Shown here one piece after another: positions 10,278 through 17,148 of a stretch of 64,000 nucleotides of DNA; the stretch's first letter is position 1, and every line of letters starts with the position of its first letter. The stretch spans positions 48,000 through 111,999 of the forward strand of contig CAJMPZ010000001.1 of NCBI GenBank assembly GCA_905215445.1. The letters are read 5' to 3'. The notes beneath the pieces are model-generated. The model made no database searches, had not been told where the DNA came from, and saw nothing but the letters and a program-made list of their open reading frames with translations. The stretch comes from an uncultured bacterium (GTDB taxonomy: Bacteria > Actinomycetota > Coriobacteriia > Coriobacteriales > Coriobacteriaceae). A program made the translations under genes and the position numbers.

Positions 10278-11521
10278 CGTTGTGTTAGACGGGACTGCGG
10301 ACGATTTCTTGGACCGTTACGCGCCCTTCCCAGCGCGGCGCGGAACTCGGCCGGCGTGCGGCCGCCGAGCGCATCGCTGCGCCTCTCCGTATTGTATCGG
10401 CCGATCCAGCCCCCGAGCTCCTCGATGAAGCGGGCAGGGGTCCAGCCCGACCAGTCCCTGCCGTGCCAGAACTCCCTCTTGAGCAGGCCGAAGAAGCCCT
10501 CCATCGCCGCGTTGTCCGGGCTGCAGCCCTTGGCGGACATGCTCCTGGCGAGGCCGTGCCCCTCGCAGATCGAGATCCAGCCGGGCCAGCGGTAGTGGCC
10601 GCCGCGGTCGGAGTGGATGACGGGGCGCTCGCCGGGCGCGAGCAGCGCGCAGGCGTCCTCGAGCGTCGAGTTGGCGAGCGCGGCGTCCGGTCTCTCGCCG
10701 GCCCTCCACGCCACGACCGAGGAGTCGAAGCAGTCCCTGATGGCCGACAGGTAGACCTTCCTGCCGGAGGGCAGCCTGAACTCGGTGATGTCGGTGAGCC
10801 ACAGGAAGTTCGGCAGGGCCGAGCGGAAGTCGCGGCGCACGAGGTTCGGCGGGGCCGGCGTCGGCTCGCCCGCATAGGAGCTGTAGGGCCTCCTCTTCCT
10901 CCTCATCCACCTGGGGACCAGGCCCTCCTCGCGCATGATGCGGAGGACGACCTTCTCCGAGGCGCGCACGGGCTCGTCGAGCTCGCGCAGGCGCGCCGTC
11001 ACGAAGCGGTACCCCCGCGCCCCCTCGCCGTCCTCGGTGAAGATCCTGCGCACGAGCGCGCGCAGGGGCGCGCGCCGGTCGGGCCTCGCGATCGCGCGGC
11101 GCTGGTACTCATAGGAGCTCTTTGATATCCCCAAGGAACTCGTGAGTTCTCTCAAGGACCACTTCCCCGCAGGCCTCAGGCGGTCTATCACCAGGGTCTT
11201 CTCCCTGTTCGACATCCCGTCGAGGCTCTCGGCTTTTAAAACGTCCTGCACCGCCCTCAGCACCGCGTTCTCGAGCCTGAGCCGCTCGATCAGGGCGTCC
11301 TTGTCCTCCGGGTCGATGTCGGGGTAGTCGGGGCCGTCCCCGACGAGTCGCGGCAGGTCCATTCCTCCACCGGCCCTTCCCGCGGGCTTGCGCACGTCCC
11401 TGATCCAGCGCCAGACGGACGTCTTGCCGGGCCCGCCGAGTATCTCGGTTATCTCCATGACGGTGAGCCCGGCGCCGCGAAGCGCCCTGGCCCTCTCCAC
11501 CATTCTCCTACTGTATGCCAT
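10271..11521 (-). CDS. IS3-family transposase, single open frame
   Basis: A 416-residue DDE transposase. An N-terminal helix-turn-helix (about 5-40), a leucine-rich helix, an HTH_21-like region (YEYQRRAIARPDRRAPL) and an rve integrase core follow in one frame. The catalytic acids are in WLTDITEF, VIHSDRGGHYRW and the EGFFGLLKREF helix with SPDNAAME before it. Most IS3 elements need a frameshift between OrfA and OrfB; this one does not. The frame has no stop inside the element: it reads through the terminal repeat at 10291 and ends in the flanking octamer at 10271, adding about six target-encoded residues. Confidence 0.88.
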   Translation of the reverse strand: MAYSRRMVERARALRGAGLTVMEITEILGGPGKTSVWRWIRDVRKPAGRAGGGMDLPRLVGDGPDYPDIDPEDKDALIERLRLENAVLRAVQDVLKAESLDGMSNREKTLVIDRLRPAGKWSLRELTSSLGISKSSYEYQRRAIARPDRRAPLRALVRRIFTEDGEGARGYRFVTARLRELDEPVRASEKVVLRIMREEGLVPRWMRRKRRPYSSYAGEPTPAPPNLVRRDFRSALPNFLWLTDITEFRLPSGRKVYLSAIRDCFDSSVVAWRAGERPDAALANSTLEDACALLAPGERPVIHSDRGGHYRWPGWISICEGHGLARSMSAKGCSPDNAAMEGFFGLLKREFWHGRDWSGWTPARFIEELGGWIGRYNTERRSDALGGRTPAEFRAALGRARNGPRNRPQSRLTQRT

Positions 11522-11570
11522 GCGGACTCCGTTCCGGACCTCAACGGTCCAACTTTTTGTCCGCAGTCCC
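10291..11570. mobile_element. IS3-family-like insertion sequence, 1280 bp
   Basis: Its terminal inverted repeats are GGGACTGCGGAC-N6-TTGGACCGTT (10291-10318) and the exact complementary blocks at 11543-11570; both 12-bp and 10-bp blocks are perfect while the 6-bp spacers differ. GAC is duplicated at 10288-10290 and 11571-11573. It holds a single transposase gene and sits inside the left inverted repeat of the outer IS1595-like element. Confidence 0.88.
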
Positions 11571-11597
11571 GACCGCTTTGGATACTGGGACTTTTCC

Positions 11598-11603
11598 TAT
11601 AAT
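11598..11603 (+). promoter_or_regulatory. candidate -10 box of the passenger gene
   Basis: A perfect TATAAT lies 46 bp before the ATG of the nucleotidyltransferase gene. The -35 position holds only a weak GCTTTG, part of the outer element's inverted repeat. The IS3-like insertion lies immediately upstream and may have changed this promoter. Confidence 0.45.
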
Positions 11604-11643
11604 CTTTCTTGCTTAGATAGCAGGCGAAAGCGAAGGAGCTCCT

Positions 11644-12138
11644 ATGGTCACCAAGGATGATGCGTGTTGGATAATCGGCCTTTCCGCAGGTGCGGGCATT
11701 GGCGTATACCTTGATGGCGGCTGGGGCATCGATGCGCTTGTCGGGCGTGAGACCAGGGCTCATAACGACATCGACCTGTTCGTTCAGCGCGGGGATTACC
11801 AAAGGTTCGTGGATCTAATTGCTGATGAGGGGTTTTCCGAGGTGGCTGCATCTTTCACCACCGAAGATCACACGGTGTGGCAAGACGAGGCGGGGCGCAT
11901 CGTCGACCTGCATTGCTTCGATTTCGCCGAGAATGGCGATATTCTGTATCAGGGAGATCGTTTTCCCGGGGAGGTCTTTTCGGGGAGGGGGCGCATCGGC
12001 GAGGTGGAGGTGTCGTGCATCGACCCCGAAAGCCAGCTGTTGTTTCACTTGGGCTATCAGCATGACGAGCACGACGCCCACGATGTCATGCTCCTATGCC
12101 GTGAGTACGGTTTCGACGTTCCCGAAGAATATCGCTAG
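11644..12138 (+). CDS. lincosamide nucleotidyltransferase-like protein (Lnu A/C type), IS passenger
   Basis: A 164-residue protein of the small nucleotidyltransferase family that includes LnuA and LnuC, the same length as they are. The motif YLDGGWGIDALVGRETRAHNDIDL carries the Gly-Gly-Trp-Gly and paired Asp residues that bind metal and nucleotide; VDLHCF, ENGDI and the QLLFHLGYQ block also fit. LnuA/C adenylylate lincomycin and clindamycin; whether this protein does is not known. AAGGAG precedes the ATG. It is the only non-transposase gene of the IS1595-like element and points toward its transposase gene, convergently. Aminoglycoside or small-molecule adenylylation is an alternative. Confidence 0.75.
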   Translation: MVTKDDACWIIGLSAGAGIGVYLDGGWGIDALVGRETRAHNDIDLFVQRGDYQRFVDLIADEGFSEVAASFTTEDHTVWQDEAGRIVDLHCFDFAENGDILYQGDRFPGEVFSGRGRIGEVEVSCIDPESQLLFHLGYQHDEHDAHDVMLLCREYGFDVPEEYR

Positions 12139-12209
12139 CTGTTGCTATTTGCATCGGGGCACGACTTCAGCGCTTGCCGCAGATGCGCTGCGCCAGACCG
12201 CCCTGGACA

Positions 12210-13283
12210 TCACGCCACGCCGTATATGGCCCTCCGCGCACGCGAGTCCCATTTCGCCTGCTTGATCCAGTACTCGTAGAACGGATAGGGGGTCACCTTG
12301 TACTGGCGCCAGGTCTTCTCGTACGTGCCGCGGGCTGCCTGCCTCACTATGAGCTCGTCCGCGCTCCTGCGGACCTTGAAGCACCATGTCCACTTGAACC
12401 AGGCGAGGTAGTTCTCGAGGCGTCTCGTGGAGACACCCCGGAACCTGCCGATGAAGTGCCTCATCTGGGAGTGGAGGCTGTTCACCCTGTTGATGGCGTG
12501 CTCCTCCCTCTTGCTGGCGATGTGCGCGCCGACGCCGAGGGCGGGCAGGACGCGGCGGTACACGTGCGCACGGTCCGTCGAGATTATCGCGCCGACCGCG
12601 AGCTTGTCGGCGAGCAGCTCCCTGGCTGCCGCCTCGTCGAGGCCGCCCCTCCCCGCGATCTCGTAGAAGATGTCGCCGGCGTCGTTGATGCCGGTGAGCA
12701 CGCATATCTCCTCGTGCCCGTCGGTTCCCTGCGACCTTGTGCGGGGCTTCCTGGGCATGCCGGACTCCGACCTGGAGCGGTTTCCCTTGAAGCTCTCCCT
12801 GAAGAAGCACTCGTCGAGCTCGGCCCCGCCGCCGGCCTCCACGCGGAAGGCGGGCATGCGCTTGGCCATGGCCTCGAGCAGCCTGTGGCGCATGAAGAAC
12901 GCCGTCTTGAGGCACACGCCGCACTTTTCCGCCGACTCGCGCAGCGGGAGCATGTCCACGTGGCACTCCGCGAACCTCATCCAGGCCGACCTGTCGAGCT
13001 TGGTGGTGGAGAAGATGCGCATGGTGGCGTCGGTGAAGGTCCTGGCGCACCCTCGGCAGAGGAACCGCTGACGGCCGCTCCCGTCTCGCCCCCTCTTCAC
13101 GTAATGCGGGGAGCCGCACCAGGGGCAGGCTCTGTCGGGATCGTCTTCCGCCCCCTCGCTTGCCGCGAGTTCGAAAAGCTCCGCGTCTATCAGCGCCTTG
13201 AGCGATCTCAGGGCCCTGCTCTTCTCGGCAGCCGTCATCTGCGGGAGGAACTGCCTCGTCAGCTGGGTGAGCAAGTCTTCCAT
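12210..13283 (-). CDS. IS1595-family transposase
   Basis: A 357-residue protein with an N-terminal zinc ribbon (CPWCGSPHYVKRGRDG, then FLCRGCARTF) and a DDE-type core whose first acid is in AELDECFFRES and second in IISTDRAHVYR, followed by INRVNSLHSQMRHFIGRFRGVS. These are the marks of IS1595 transposases. ATG at 13283 follows GGAGGTTGC; another in-frame ATG lies 12 bp upstream. The frame looks intact, so the element could in principle still supply transposase, although its left inverted repeat is split by the IS3-like insert. Confidence 0.88.
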   Translation of the reverse strand: MEDLLTQLTRQFLPQMTAAEKSRALRSLKALIDAELFELAASEGAEDDPDRACPWCGSPHYVKRGRDGSGRQRFLCRGCARTFTDATMRIFSTTKLDRSAWMRFAECHVDMLPLRESAEKCGVCLKTAFFMRHRLLEAMAKRMPAFRVEAGGGAELDECFFRESFKGNRSRSESGMPRKPRTRSQGTDGHEEICVLTGINDAGDIFYEIAGRGGLDEAAARELLADKLAVGAIISTDRAHVYRRVLPALGVGAHIASKREEHAINRVNSLHSQMRHFIGRFRGVSTRRLENYLAWFKWTWCFKVRRSADELIVRQAARGTYEKTWRQYKVTPYPFYEYWIKQAKWDSRARRAIYGVA

Positions 13284-13381
13284 TGCAACCTCCATCTCTC
13301 CTGATGATGGAATTGTCGCAACCGGGGCCCCGTCGCGTGTACTGCGTGCAGGACACTTATCCAAAGTGGTCTAACACAACG

Positions 13382-13389
13382 CTTATGTG
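13382..13389. repeat. right 8-bp target duplication of the outer IS
   Basis: CTTATGTG, identical to 10270-10277, directly follows the right inverted repeat ending at 13381. Confidence 0.85.
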
Positions 13390-13438
13390 GGACTGCATCT
13401 CAATGTATGACGTGACACCCACTCAGCGCAAAAAATAA

Positions 13439-13468
13439 AAGGGCGCCCCGGTCTCTCAGAGCGCCCTT
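13439..13468 (-). terminator. terminator of the rpsF-rplI operon
   Basis: AAGGGCGC / GCGCCCTT stem, followed on the minus strand by TTATTTTTT. It lies just beyond rplI and outside the IS, so it predates the insertion and gives dnaB transcription independence from the ribosomal operon. Confidence 0.88.
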
Positions 13469-13500
13469 CTTAGAACAAGATTGTTGCGTTGCAGCAAATG

Positions 13501-14040
13501 CTACTCGGCAGCAGCCTCGGTCTCGACCTCGGCGGTCTCGGCCTCGGCGACCTCAGCGGCCTCCTCGACCTCAGCATCGGCAGCGAGCTCCTCGGCGGTA
13601 ACGCCGACGAGAACGACAACCTCGGCCTTGATCTCGCGGTACAGCGAGATGGCAACGGTGTGGGCACCGGCAACCTTGATGGGCTTGCCGAGCTCGACGC
13701 GCTTGCGGTCGATGTCCATACCGAGCTGATCCTTGATGGCGTCAGCGATCATAGCGGCGGTGACGGAGCCAAAGAGGATGCCCTCGTCGCCGACCTTGAC
13801 GTCAACGGTGACCTGCTTGCCCTCGAGGGCAGCCTTGGTCTCGTTGGCGGTAGCCAGACGGACGGCCTCGCGCTTGGCTATGTTGTTGCGACGCTCGTCA
13901 AGCTGCTTGAGGTTGCCCTTGGTGGCGGCAACAGCGAGCTTCTTGGGGAACAGGAAGTTCTCAGCGTAACCCTGAGCGACCTCTACGACGTCACCCTCGC
14001 CGCCCTTGCCCTTGATCTCATCGAGAAGAATAACCTTCAT
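13501..14040 (-). CDS. rplI: 50S ribosomal protein L9
   Basis: A 179-residue L9 (MKVILLDEIKGKGGEGDVVEVAQGYAENFLFPKKLA is the classic first domain in two parts). The body matches the usual length of about 150; the last 28 residues are an extra Ala/Glu tail (EVEEAAEVAEAETAEVE). L9 binds 23S rRNA and spans the subunit surface. GGGAGACGCATC precedes the ATG. Last gene of the operon. Confidence 0.95.
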   Translation of the reverse strand: MKVILLDEIKGKGGEGDVVEVAQGYAENFLFPKKLAVAATKGNLKQLDERRNNIAKREAVRLATANETKAALEGKQVTVDVKVGDEGILFGSVTAAMIADAIKDQLGMDIDRKRVELGKPIKVAGAHTVAISLYREIKAEVVVLVGVTAEELAADAEVEEAAEVAEAETAEVETEAAAE

Positions 14041-14055
14041 GATGCGTCTCCCTTC

Positions 14056-14322
14056 TTAGCCGCGGTCGCGGTTGCCACGAGAGGAAACCACGGGGACGGT
14101 GTACGGCAGGAGAGCCATCTCGCGGGCACGCTTGATGGCGTTGGCGATGTCATGCTGATGCTGCGTGCAAGCGCCAGTGACGCGACGGGGCTTGATCTTG
14201 CCACGGTCGGTCATGTACTTACGGAGAAGCTGAGTGTCCTTATAGTCGATGAACTCAGTGTTCTCCTTGCAGAACTGGCAGTACTTACGACGCGGCTGAC
14301 GTGCAGAAAAATCATTAGCCAT
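14056..14322 (-). CDS. rpsR: 30S ribosomal protein S18
   Basis: An 88-residue S18. Conserved blocks are [30 protein letters not shown] and [11 protein letters not shown]. The CxxC pair suggests the zinc-binding (C+) form. The ATG at 14322 fits the family start MANDFSARQ; a longer frame upstream has no support. It lies between ssb and rplI, the standard order. Confidence 0.95.
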   Translation of the reverse strand: MANDFSARQPRRKYCQFCKENTEFIDYKDTQLLRKYMTDRGKIKPRRVTGACTQHQHDIANAIKRAREMALLPYTVPVVSSRGNRDRG

Positions 14323-14394
14323 GTCAAAATACCTTTCATTTGGCAACTTCGGCGAACCGAAGCCGCCTCTCACTCAAAAATAGGTGAACAACCC

Positions 14395-14847
14395 TTAAAA
14401 CGGGATGTCCTCATCGTAGACGTCGACCGCGGGCGGCGTAGCCACCGGTGCGGCAGGACGTGCTGCGGGCGCGGGAGCTGCGGGGGCGTAACCGCCCTGA
14501 TCGTAGCCACCCTGGCCACCACGGGAGCTCATAAACTCAATCTCATCGACGATGACCTCAAGCTTGCTCCTGCGCTGACCGTCGCGCTCCCAAGAGCTGT
14601 AGCGCAGCTTGCCCTCGATCGCGACCTTGTTTCCCTTTGCCAGGAAACGGCTCACGGCCTCGGCGCGGGTGCCGAACATAGTGCAGTCGACAAAGTTGGG
14701 ATAGTCCTCCCACTCGCCAGTCTGCGCATTGCGGCGGCGATCGTTCACGGCGACGCCAAAGGACAGAACCTGGGTTCCGCCGGCAGTGGCGCGCAGCTCG
14801 GGATCGCGGGTGAGGTTACCGGTGATGTTCACTCGATTGATGCTCAT
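14395..14847 (-). CDS. ssb: single-stranded DNA-binding protein
   Basis: A 150-residue SSB: OB fold at 1-105 (MSINRVNITGNLTRDPELR and FGVAVNDRR), then a Gly/Ala/Pro-rich flexible tail, ending in the acidic tip DEDIPF that recruits partner proteins. It coats single-stranded DNA during replication and repair. It sits between rpsF and rpsR as in most bacteria. Confidence 0.95.
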   Translation of the reverse strand: MSINRVNITGNLTRDPELRATAGGTQVLSFGVAVNDRRRNAQTGEWEDYPNFVDCTMFGTRAEAVSRFLAKGNKVAIEGKLRYSSWERDGQRRSKLEVIVDEIEFMSSRGGQGGYDQGGYAPAAPAPAARPAAPVATPPAVDVYDEDIPF

Positions 14848-14895
14848 TACTCACTACTTCCTCTTGGGGCACAAGCCCAGTCCAAAACGACAGTC

Positions 14896-15189
14896 TTACT
14901 CCTGGTCGTCGCGACGGACGATCATGTGGCGGACCACAGCGTCGGTGATGCGCAGGACGCGATCAAGCTCGGCGATCTGGGTGGGATCTGCGTGGAAGTT
15001 GATGAGGGTGTAGTCACCATCGGTGAGGTCGTTGATCTCGTAGGCGAGCTTGCGCTTGCCCCACTCGTCAACGGAGTCGACCTTGCCAGCGCCCTCAGCG
15101 ATCGTGGTATCGATACGCTTCATAACAGCGAGACGAGTCTCGGGGTCGAGCGACGGGTCAACAAAGAACAGCAGTTCATAAGCCTTCAT
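14896..15189 (-). CDS. rpsF: 30S ribosomal protein S6
   Basis: A 97-residue S6 (MKAYELLFFVDPSLDPETR and GKRKLAYEINDLTDGDYTLINF). The ATG at 15189 has a very strong site, GAGGAGGTGACAAT. First gene of the rpsF-ssb-rpsR-rplI operon. S6 pairs with S18 on the 30S platform. Confidence 0.95.
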   Translation of the reverse strand: MKAYELLFFVDPSLDPETRLAVMKRIDTTIAEGAGKVDSVDEWGKRKLAYEINDLTDGDYTLINFHADPTQIAELDRVLRITDAVVRHMIVRRDDQE

Positions 15190-15260
15190 ATTGTCACCTC
15201 CTCTGGACAAATGTGGCTTCAGGTCGTGAAGGTGCGCCTGAAGCAGGAAAAGACTTGGTA

Positions 15261-15289
15261 ATAGTATCTTTCAACCTCCCAGGCTGCAA
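15261..15289 (-). promoter_or_regulatory. promoter of the rpsF operon
   Basis: On the minus strand, TTGCAG (15284-15289) and TACTAT (15261-15266) are separated by 17 bp and lie about 70 bp upstream of rpsF. Confidence 0.6.
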
Positions 15290-15650
15290 GAATATGCAGC
15301 TACAACCTCATGACCTCCACATATGCCCATACTCGCACGGCCTTTCTTGCGTATTCCAACCAAATGCTGTCCAGATGCCTGACGGATCTGTGTTCAAGAT
15401 ACGGTGCCGTGGGGACAAGCTGAGCCAAGCCGCAGGTCAGCGGGCACAAGGCTGTGGTCGCAAAATGCATACCAGTGGCCCACAGCACCACCCAAAGATT
15501 TTTAAATTCATTGCCAAGTCGCTTATGAATACCCTTTTTTGAACAATTGAGTTGATCAACCACGCTGGTCGGAAGCCGTTTTTTGGGACCTCAAGCCCCA
15601 CTGCAGCGCCAAGCACGGCCAAGCGTTTTAAAAAATGCCAACTTTTCTGT
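15290..15650. other. intergenic stretch without a supported gene
   Basis: About 360 bp between the rpsF promoter and the tRNA-Ser promoter. A minus-strand frame of 87 codons crosses it (15300-15563) but has no ribosome site and no recognisable motif. A decayed gene is possible. Confidence 0.4.
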
Positions 15651-15678
15651 TTGCACTTTGCGATTCCTCGTGTATACT
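15651..15678 (+). promoter_or_regulatory. promoter of tRNA-Ser(GGA)
   Basis: TTGCAC (15651-15656), a 16-bp spacer and TATACT (15673-15678) with a TG just before it. The tRNA starts 17 bp downstream. Confidence 0.8.
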
Positions 15679-15694
15679 GACTTTCGCATTTAAC

Positions 15695-15785
15695 GGAGAG
15701 TTGTCCGAGTGGCCGAAGGAGCACGATTGGAAATCGTGTAGGCGTCAAAAGCGTCTCCAGGGTTCAAATCCCTGACTCTCCGCCA
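15695..15785 (+). tRNA. tRNA-Ser (GGA)
   Basis: A class II tRNA with a long variable arm (GGCGTC...GCGTCTCC region). Anticodon loop TTGGAAA gives GGA. The acceptor GGAGAGT pairs with ACTCTCC, discriminator G, and CCA is encoded. Confidence 0.95.
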
Positions 15786-15794
15786 GTTAATTCC

Positions 15795-15824
15795 AAAGCA
15801 GGCCTTCGAGCCTGCTTTGTTTTT
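15795..15824 (+). terminator. terminator after tRNA-Ser(GGA)
   Basis: Perfect stem AAAGCAGGC / GCCTGCTTT with loop CTTCGA, then GTTTTT. Confidence 0.9.
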
Positions 15825-15833
15825 ACCCCACGC

Positions 15834-15924
15834 GGAGGGGTGGCAGAGTGGTTGAATGCGGCGGTCTCGAAAACCGTTTGGCCTGTATAAGGTCACGAGG
15901 GTTCGAATCCCTCCTCCTCCGCCA
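15834..15924 (+). tRNA. tRNA-Ser (CGA)
   Basis: Class II tRNA with long variable arm; anticodon loop CTCGAAA gives CGA. The acceptor GGAGGGG pairs with CTCCTCC (one G-U), discriminator G, CCA encoded. It lies only 10 bp behind the first tRNA's terminator and has no promoter of its own that I can see. Confidence 0.95.
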
Positions 15925-15935
15925 TTTTGGTTGAG

Positions 15936-15963
15936 AAAGCTCCCGAAAACGGGGGCTTTTTTG
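15936..15963 (+). terminator. terminator after tRNA-Ser(CGA)
   Basis: AAGCTCCCG / CGGGGGCTT stem followed by six T with one G. Confidence 0.88.
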
Positions 15964-15988
15964 TTTAGAGTCCCTTACAAGCAAATAC

Positions 15989-16128
15989 GGCGGAGGAGGA
16001 GGGATTCGAACCCGTCAGGACGCGGAGCGTAAAGAAAACGCGCCAGTGGCACGTTTTTAGCGCAGCGCGGTCGGCGCAAGCCGACCGAATAAATTTTGAG
16101 CTCCGCTCAAAATTTGGACATCCCTCCT
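15989..16128. repeat. tRNA-tail element A (three hairpins, inverted tRNA-Ser 3' end)
   Basis: Bases 15989-16013 are an exact 25-nt inverted copy of the 3' end of the adjacent tRNA-Ser(CGA) (15899-15923). Three hairpins follow: AAAACG/CGTTTT (16035-16057); GGTCGGC-GCAA-GCCGACC (16069-16086); AAATTTTGAGC-TCC-GCTCAAAATTT (16091-16115). The connector AGCGCAGCGCG (16059-16069) is shared with element C. The right end, ATCCCTCCT at 16120-16128, is complementary to the left end and matches part of the tRNA 3' sequence. Confidence 0.7.
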
Positions 16129-16172
16129 ATTCAGCCACGTCCCCCATTGCTTTCGATTTCACCTTGAATCTC

Positions 16173-16237
16173 AAACATGTACATCACCCTCCAAAAACGA
16201 CATTTTTCGGCATCTTTGGAGGCTGATGCACATGTTT
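16173..16237. repeat. 65-bp imperfect palindrome before the TRIC-like gene
   Basis: Arms at 16173-16195 and 16215-16237 match at 21 of 23 positions (core ACATGTACATCA against TGATGCACATGT, plus CCTCCAAA / TTTGGAGG). The 19-bp loop holds ACGACATTTTTCGG. No T-run follows on either strand, so it is not a standard terminator. It could be a regulator site, a leader hairpin or a remnant small mobile repeat. Confidence 0.65.
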
Positions 16238-16352
16238 GGTACCCATGACCGTTCCCAGTCCCTACCGTTTGCCGAGCAATAGGGTCTCAATCGCCGCCAA
16301 CCATGTACTATGTACGGGCATTGTTCAAACCCGAGAATCAAAGGACCTCATC

Positions 16353-17042
16353 TTGCCCGTCGTCGCCGCTATGACTGTTACTTCACACGCCTCGGATGCC
16401 ATGGTCGCTATCCCATTTTGGCTCGAGATGTTCGCCGTTGTCGCGGCATCGATCTCGGGCGTGCTGGTCGCTCGCGAGCACAAGCTCGACCTGGTGGGCG
16501 CGGTCGCGCTCGCGGTGGTCTGCGGTCTGGGCGGCGGTCTTTTGCGCGATATGACGCTCCAGGTCGGCAACGTCTACATCCTCAACCAGCCCATGGCACT
16601 ACCGCTCTCCATCGCCACAGCCGCCATCATCTATATCTTCCCGGCAATCGTCGATAAGCCCGAAAAACTCATTCCCCTGCTCGACATCATCTCGGTCGGC
16701 ATCTATGCAGCAACCGGCGCGGACAAGGCGTTGGTGTACGGATTTGCGCCCGCCGTATGTATCATGATGGGCTTCTTTACCGCCGTGGGCGGCGGCATGC
16801 TGCGCGACGGCTTTATGGGCGTGGTCCCGGGCATTTTCCAACGCACCAACTTCTATGCCATCGCGGCCATCGCCGGATCGGCAAGCTATGTAGCCCTCGT
16901 CATGAGCGGCCTCATGAGCAATGTTGCCGCACTGGTCGTATGCGTTGTGGTGACCATGGGGCTGCGTTGGCTATCACTGCGCTTTGACATTAAAAGCCCT
17001 ACCGAGGAAGACATCGCGCGCTTTTTGCACCGTAAAAAGTAG
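16353..17042 (+). CDS. TRIC-type / UPF0126 membrane protein, putative cation channel
   Basis: A 229-residue membrane protein with about seven helices arranged as two copies of the UPF0126 (glycine-rich) repeat: CGLGGGLLRDMTL near residue 75 and AVGGGMLRDGFMG near 160. Bacterial members form trimeric intracellular cation channels of TRIC type. The start is uncertain: TTG at 16353 follows AAGGACCTCATC, and an ATG lies 18 bp further in; the longer frame back to 16236 overlaps the palindrome and lacks a ribosome site. It stands alone, divergent from the genes on its left. Confidence 0.8.
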   Translation: MPVVAAMTVTSHASDAMVAIPFWLEMFAVVAASISGVLVAREHKLDLVGAVALAVVCGLGGGLLRDMTLQVGNVYILNQPMALPLSIATAAIIYIFPAIVDKPEKLIPLLDIISVGIYAATGADKALVYGFAPAVCIMMGFFTAVGGGMLRDGFMGVVPGIFQRTNFYAIAAIAGSASYVALVMSGLMSNVAALVVCVVVTMGLRWLSLRFDIKSPTEEDIARFLHRKK

Positions 17043-17111
17043 GTAGCACAGCACAACCCCTCGAAATGCAACCGAGAGATTCTTTTAGAGCGCCCGCGCG
17101 TTGGGTACCCT

Positions 17112-17136
17112 GTTAGATACCTGTCGAGTATCTAAC
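17112..17136 (+). promoter_or_regulatory. operator-like inverted repeat before the bactofilin-like gene
   Basis: Perfect 9-bp half sites GTTAGATAC and GTATCTAAC separated by 7 bp, ending 12 bp before the start codon at 17149. It could bind a dimeric repressor or form a hairpin next to the ribosome site. Confidence 0.5.
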
Positions 17137-17148
17137 GAAGGATTCACT

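Larger units (their letters stand above)
10278..13381. mobile_element. IS1595-family-like element with passenger gene, interrupted by an IS3-like element
   Basis: The ends are inverted: CGTTGTGTTAGAC at 10278-10290 and its complement at 13369-13381. If the IS3-like insert and one 3-bp duplication are removed, the left arm continues as CGCTTTGGATA against CACTTTGGATA on the right, giving 24-bp arms with one mismatch. Eight-bp duplications (CTTATGTG) flank it, the size typical of IS1595. Restored length is 1821 bp: passenger gene plus transposase. The whole lies between the rplI terminator and dnaB. Confidence 0.88.

Noticed and set aside
12145..13356. 403-codon minus-strand frame overlapping the IS1595 transposase
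   Set aside because: It is an Arg/Gly/Pro-rich alternative frame of the transposase with no domain; the neighbouring frame has the zinc ribbon and DDE residues.
15213..15542. 109-codon plus-strand frame upstream of the tRNA-Ser genes
   Set aside because: No ribosome site or recognisable composition, and it overlaps the rpsF operon promoter.
15989..16013. Second tRNA-Ser gene on the minus strand
   Set aside because: Only the acceptor and T-arm part is present; no anticodon arm or D-arm follows, so it is a partial inverted copy.
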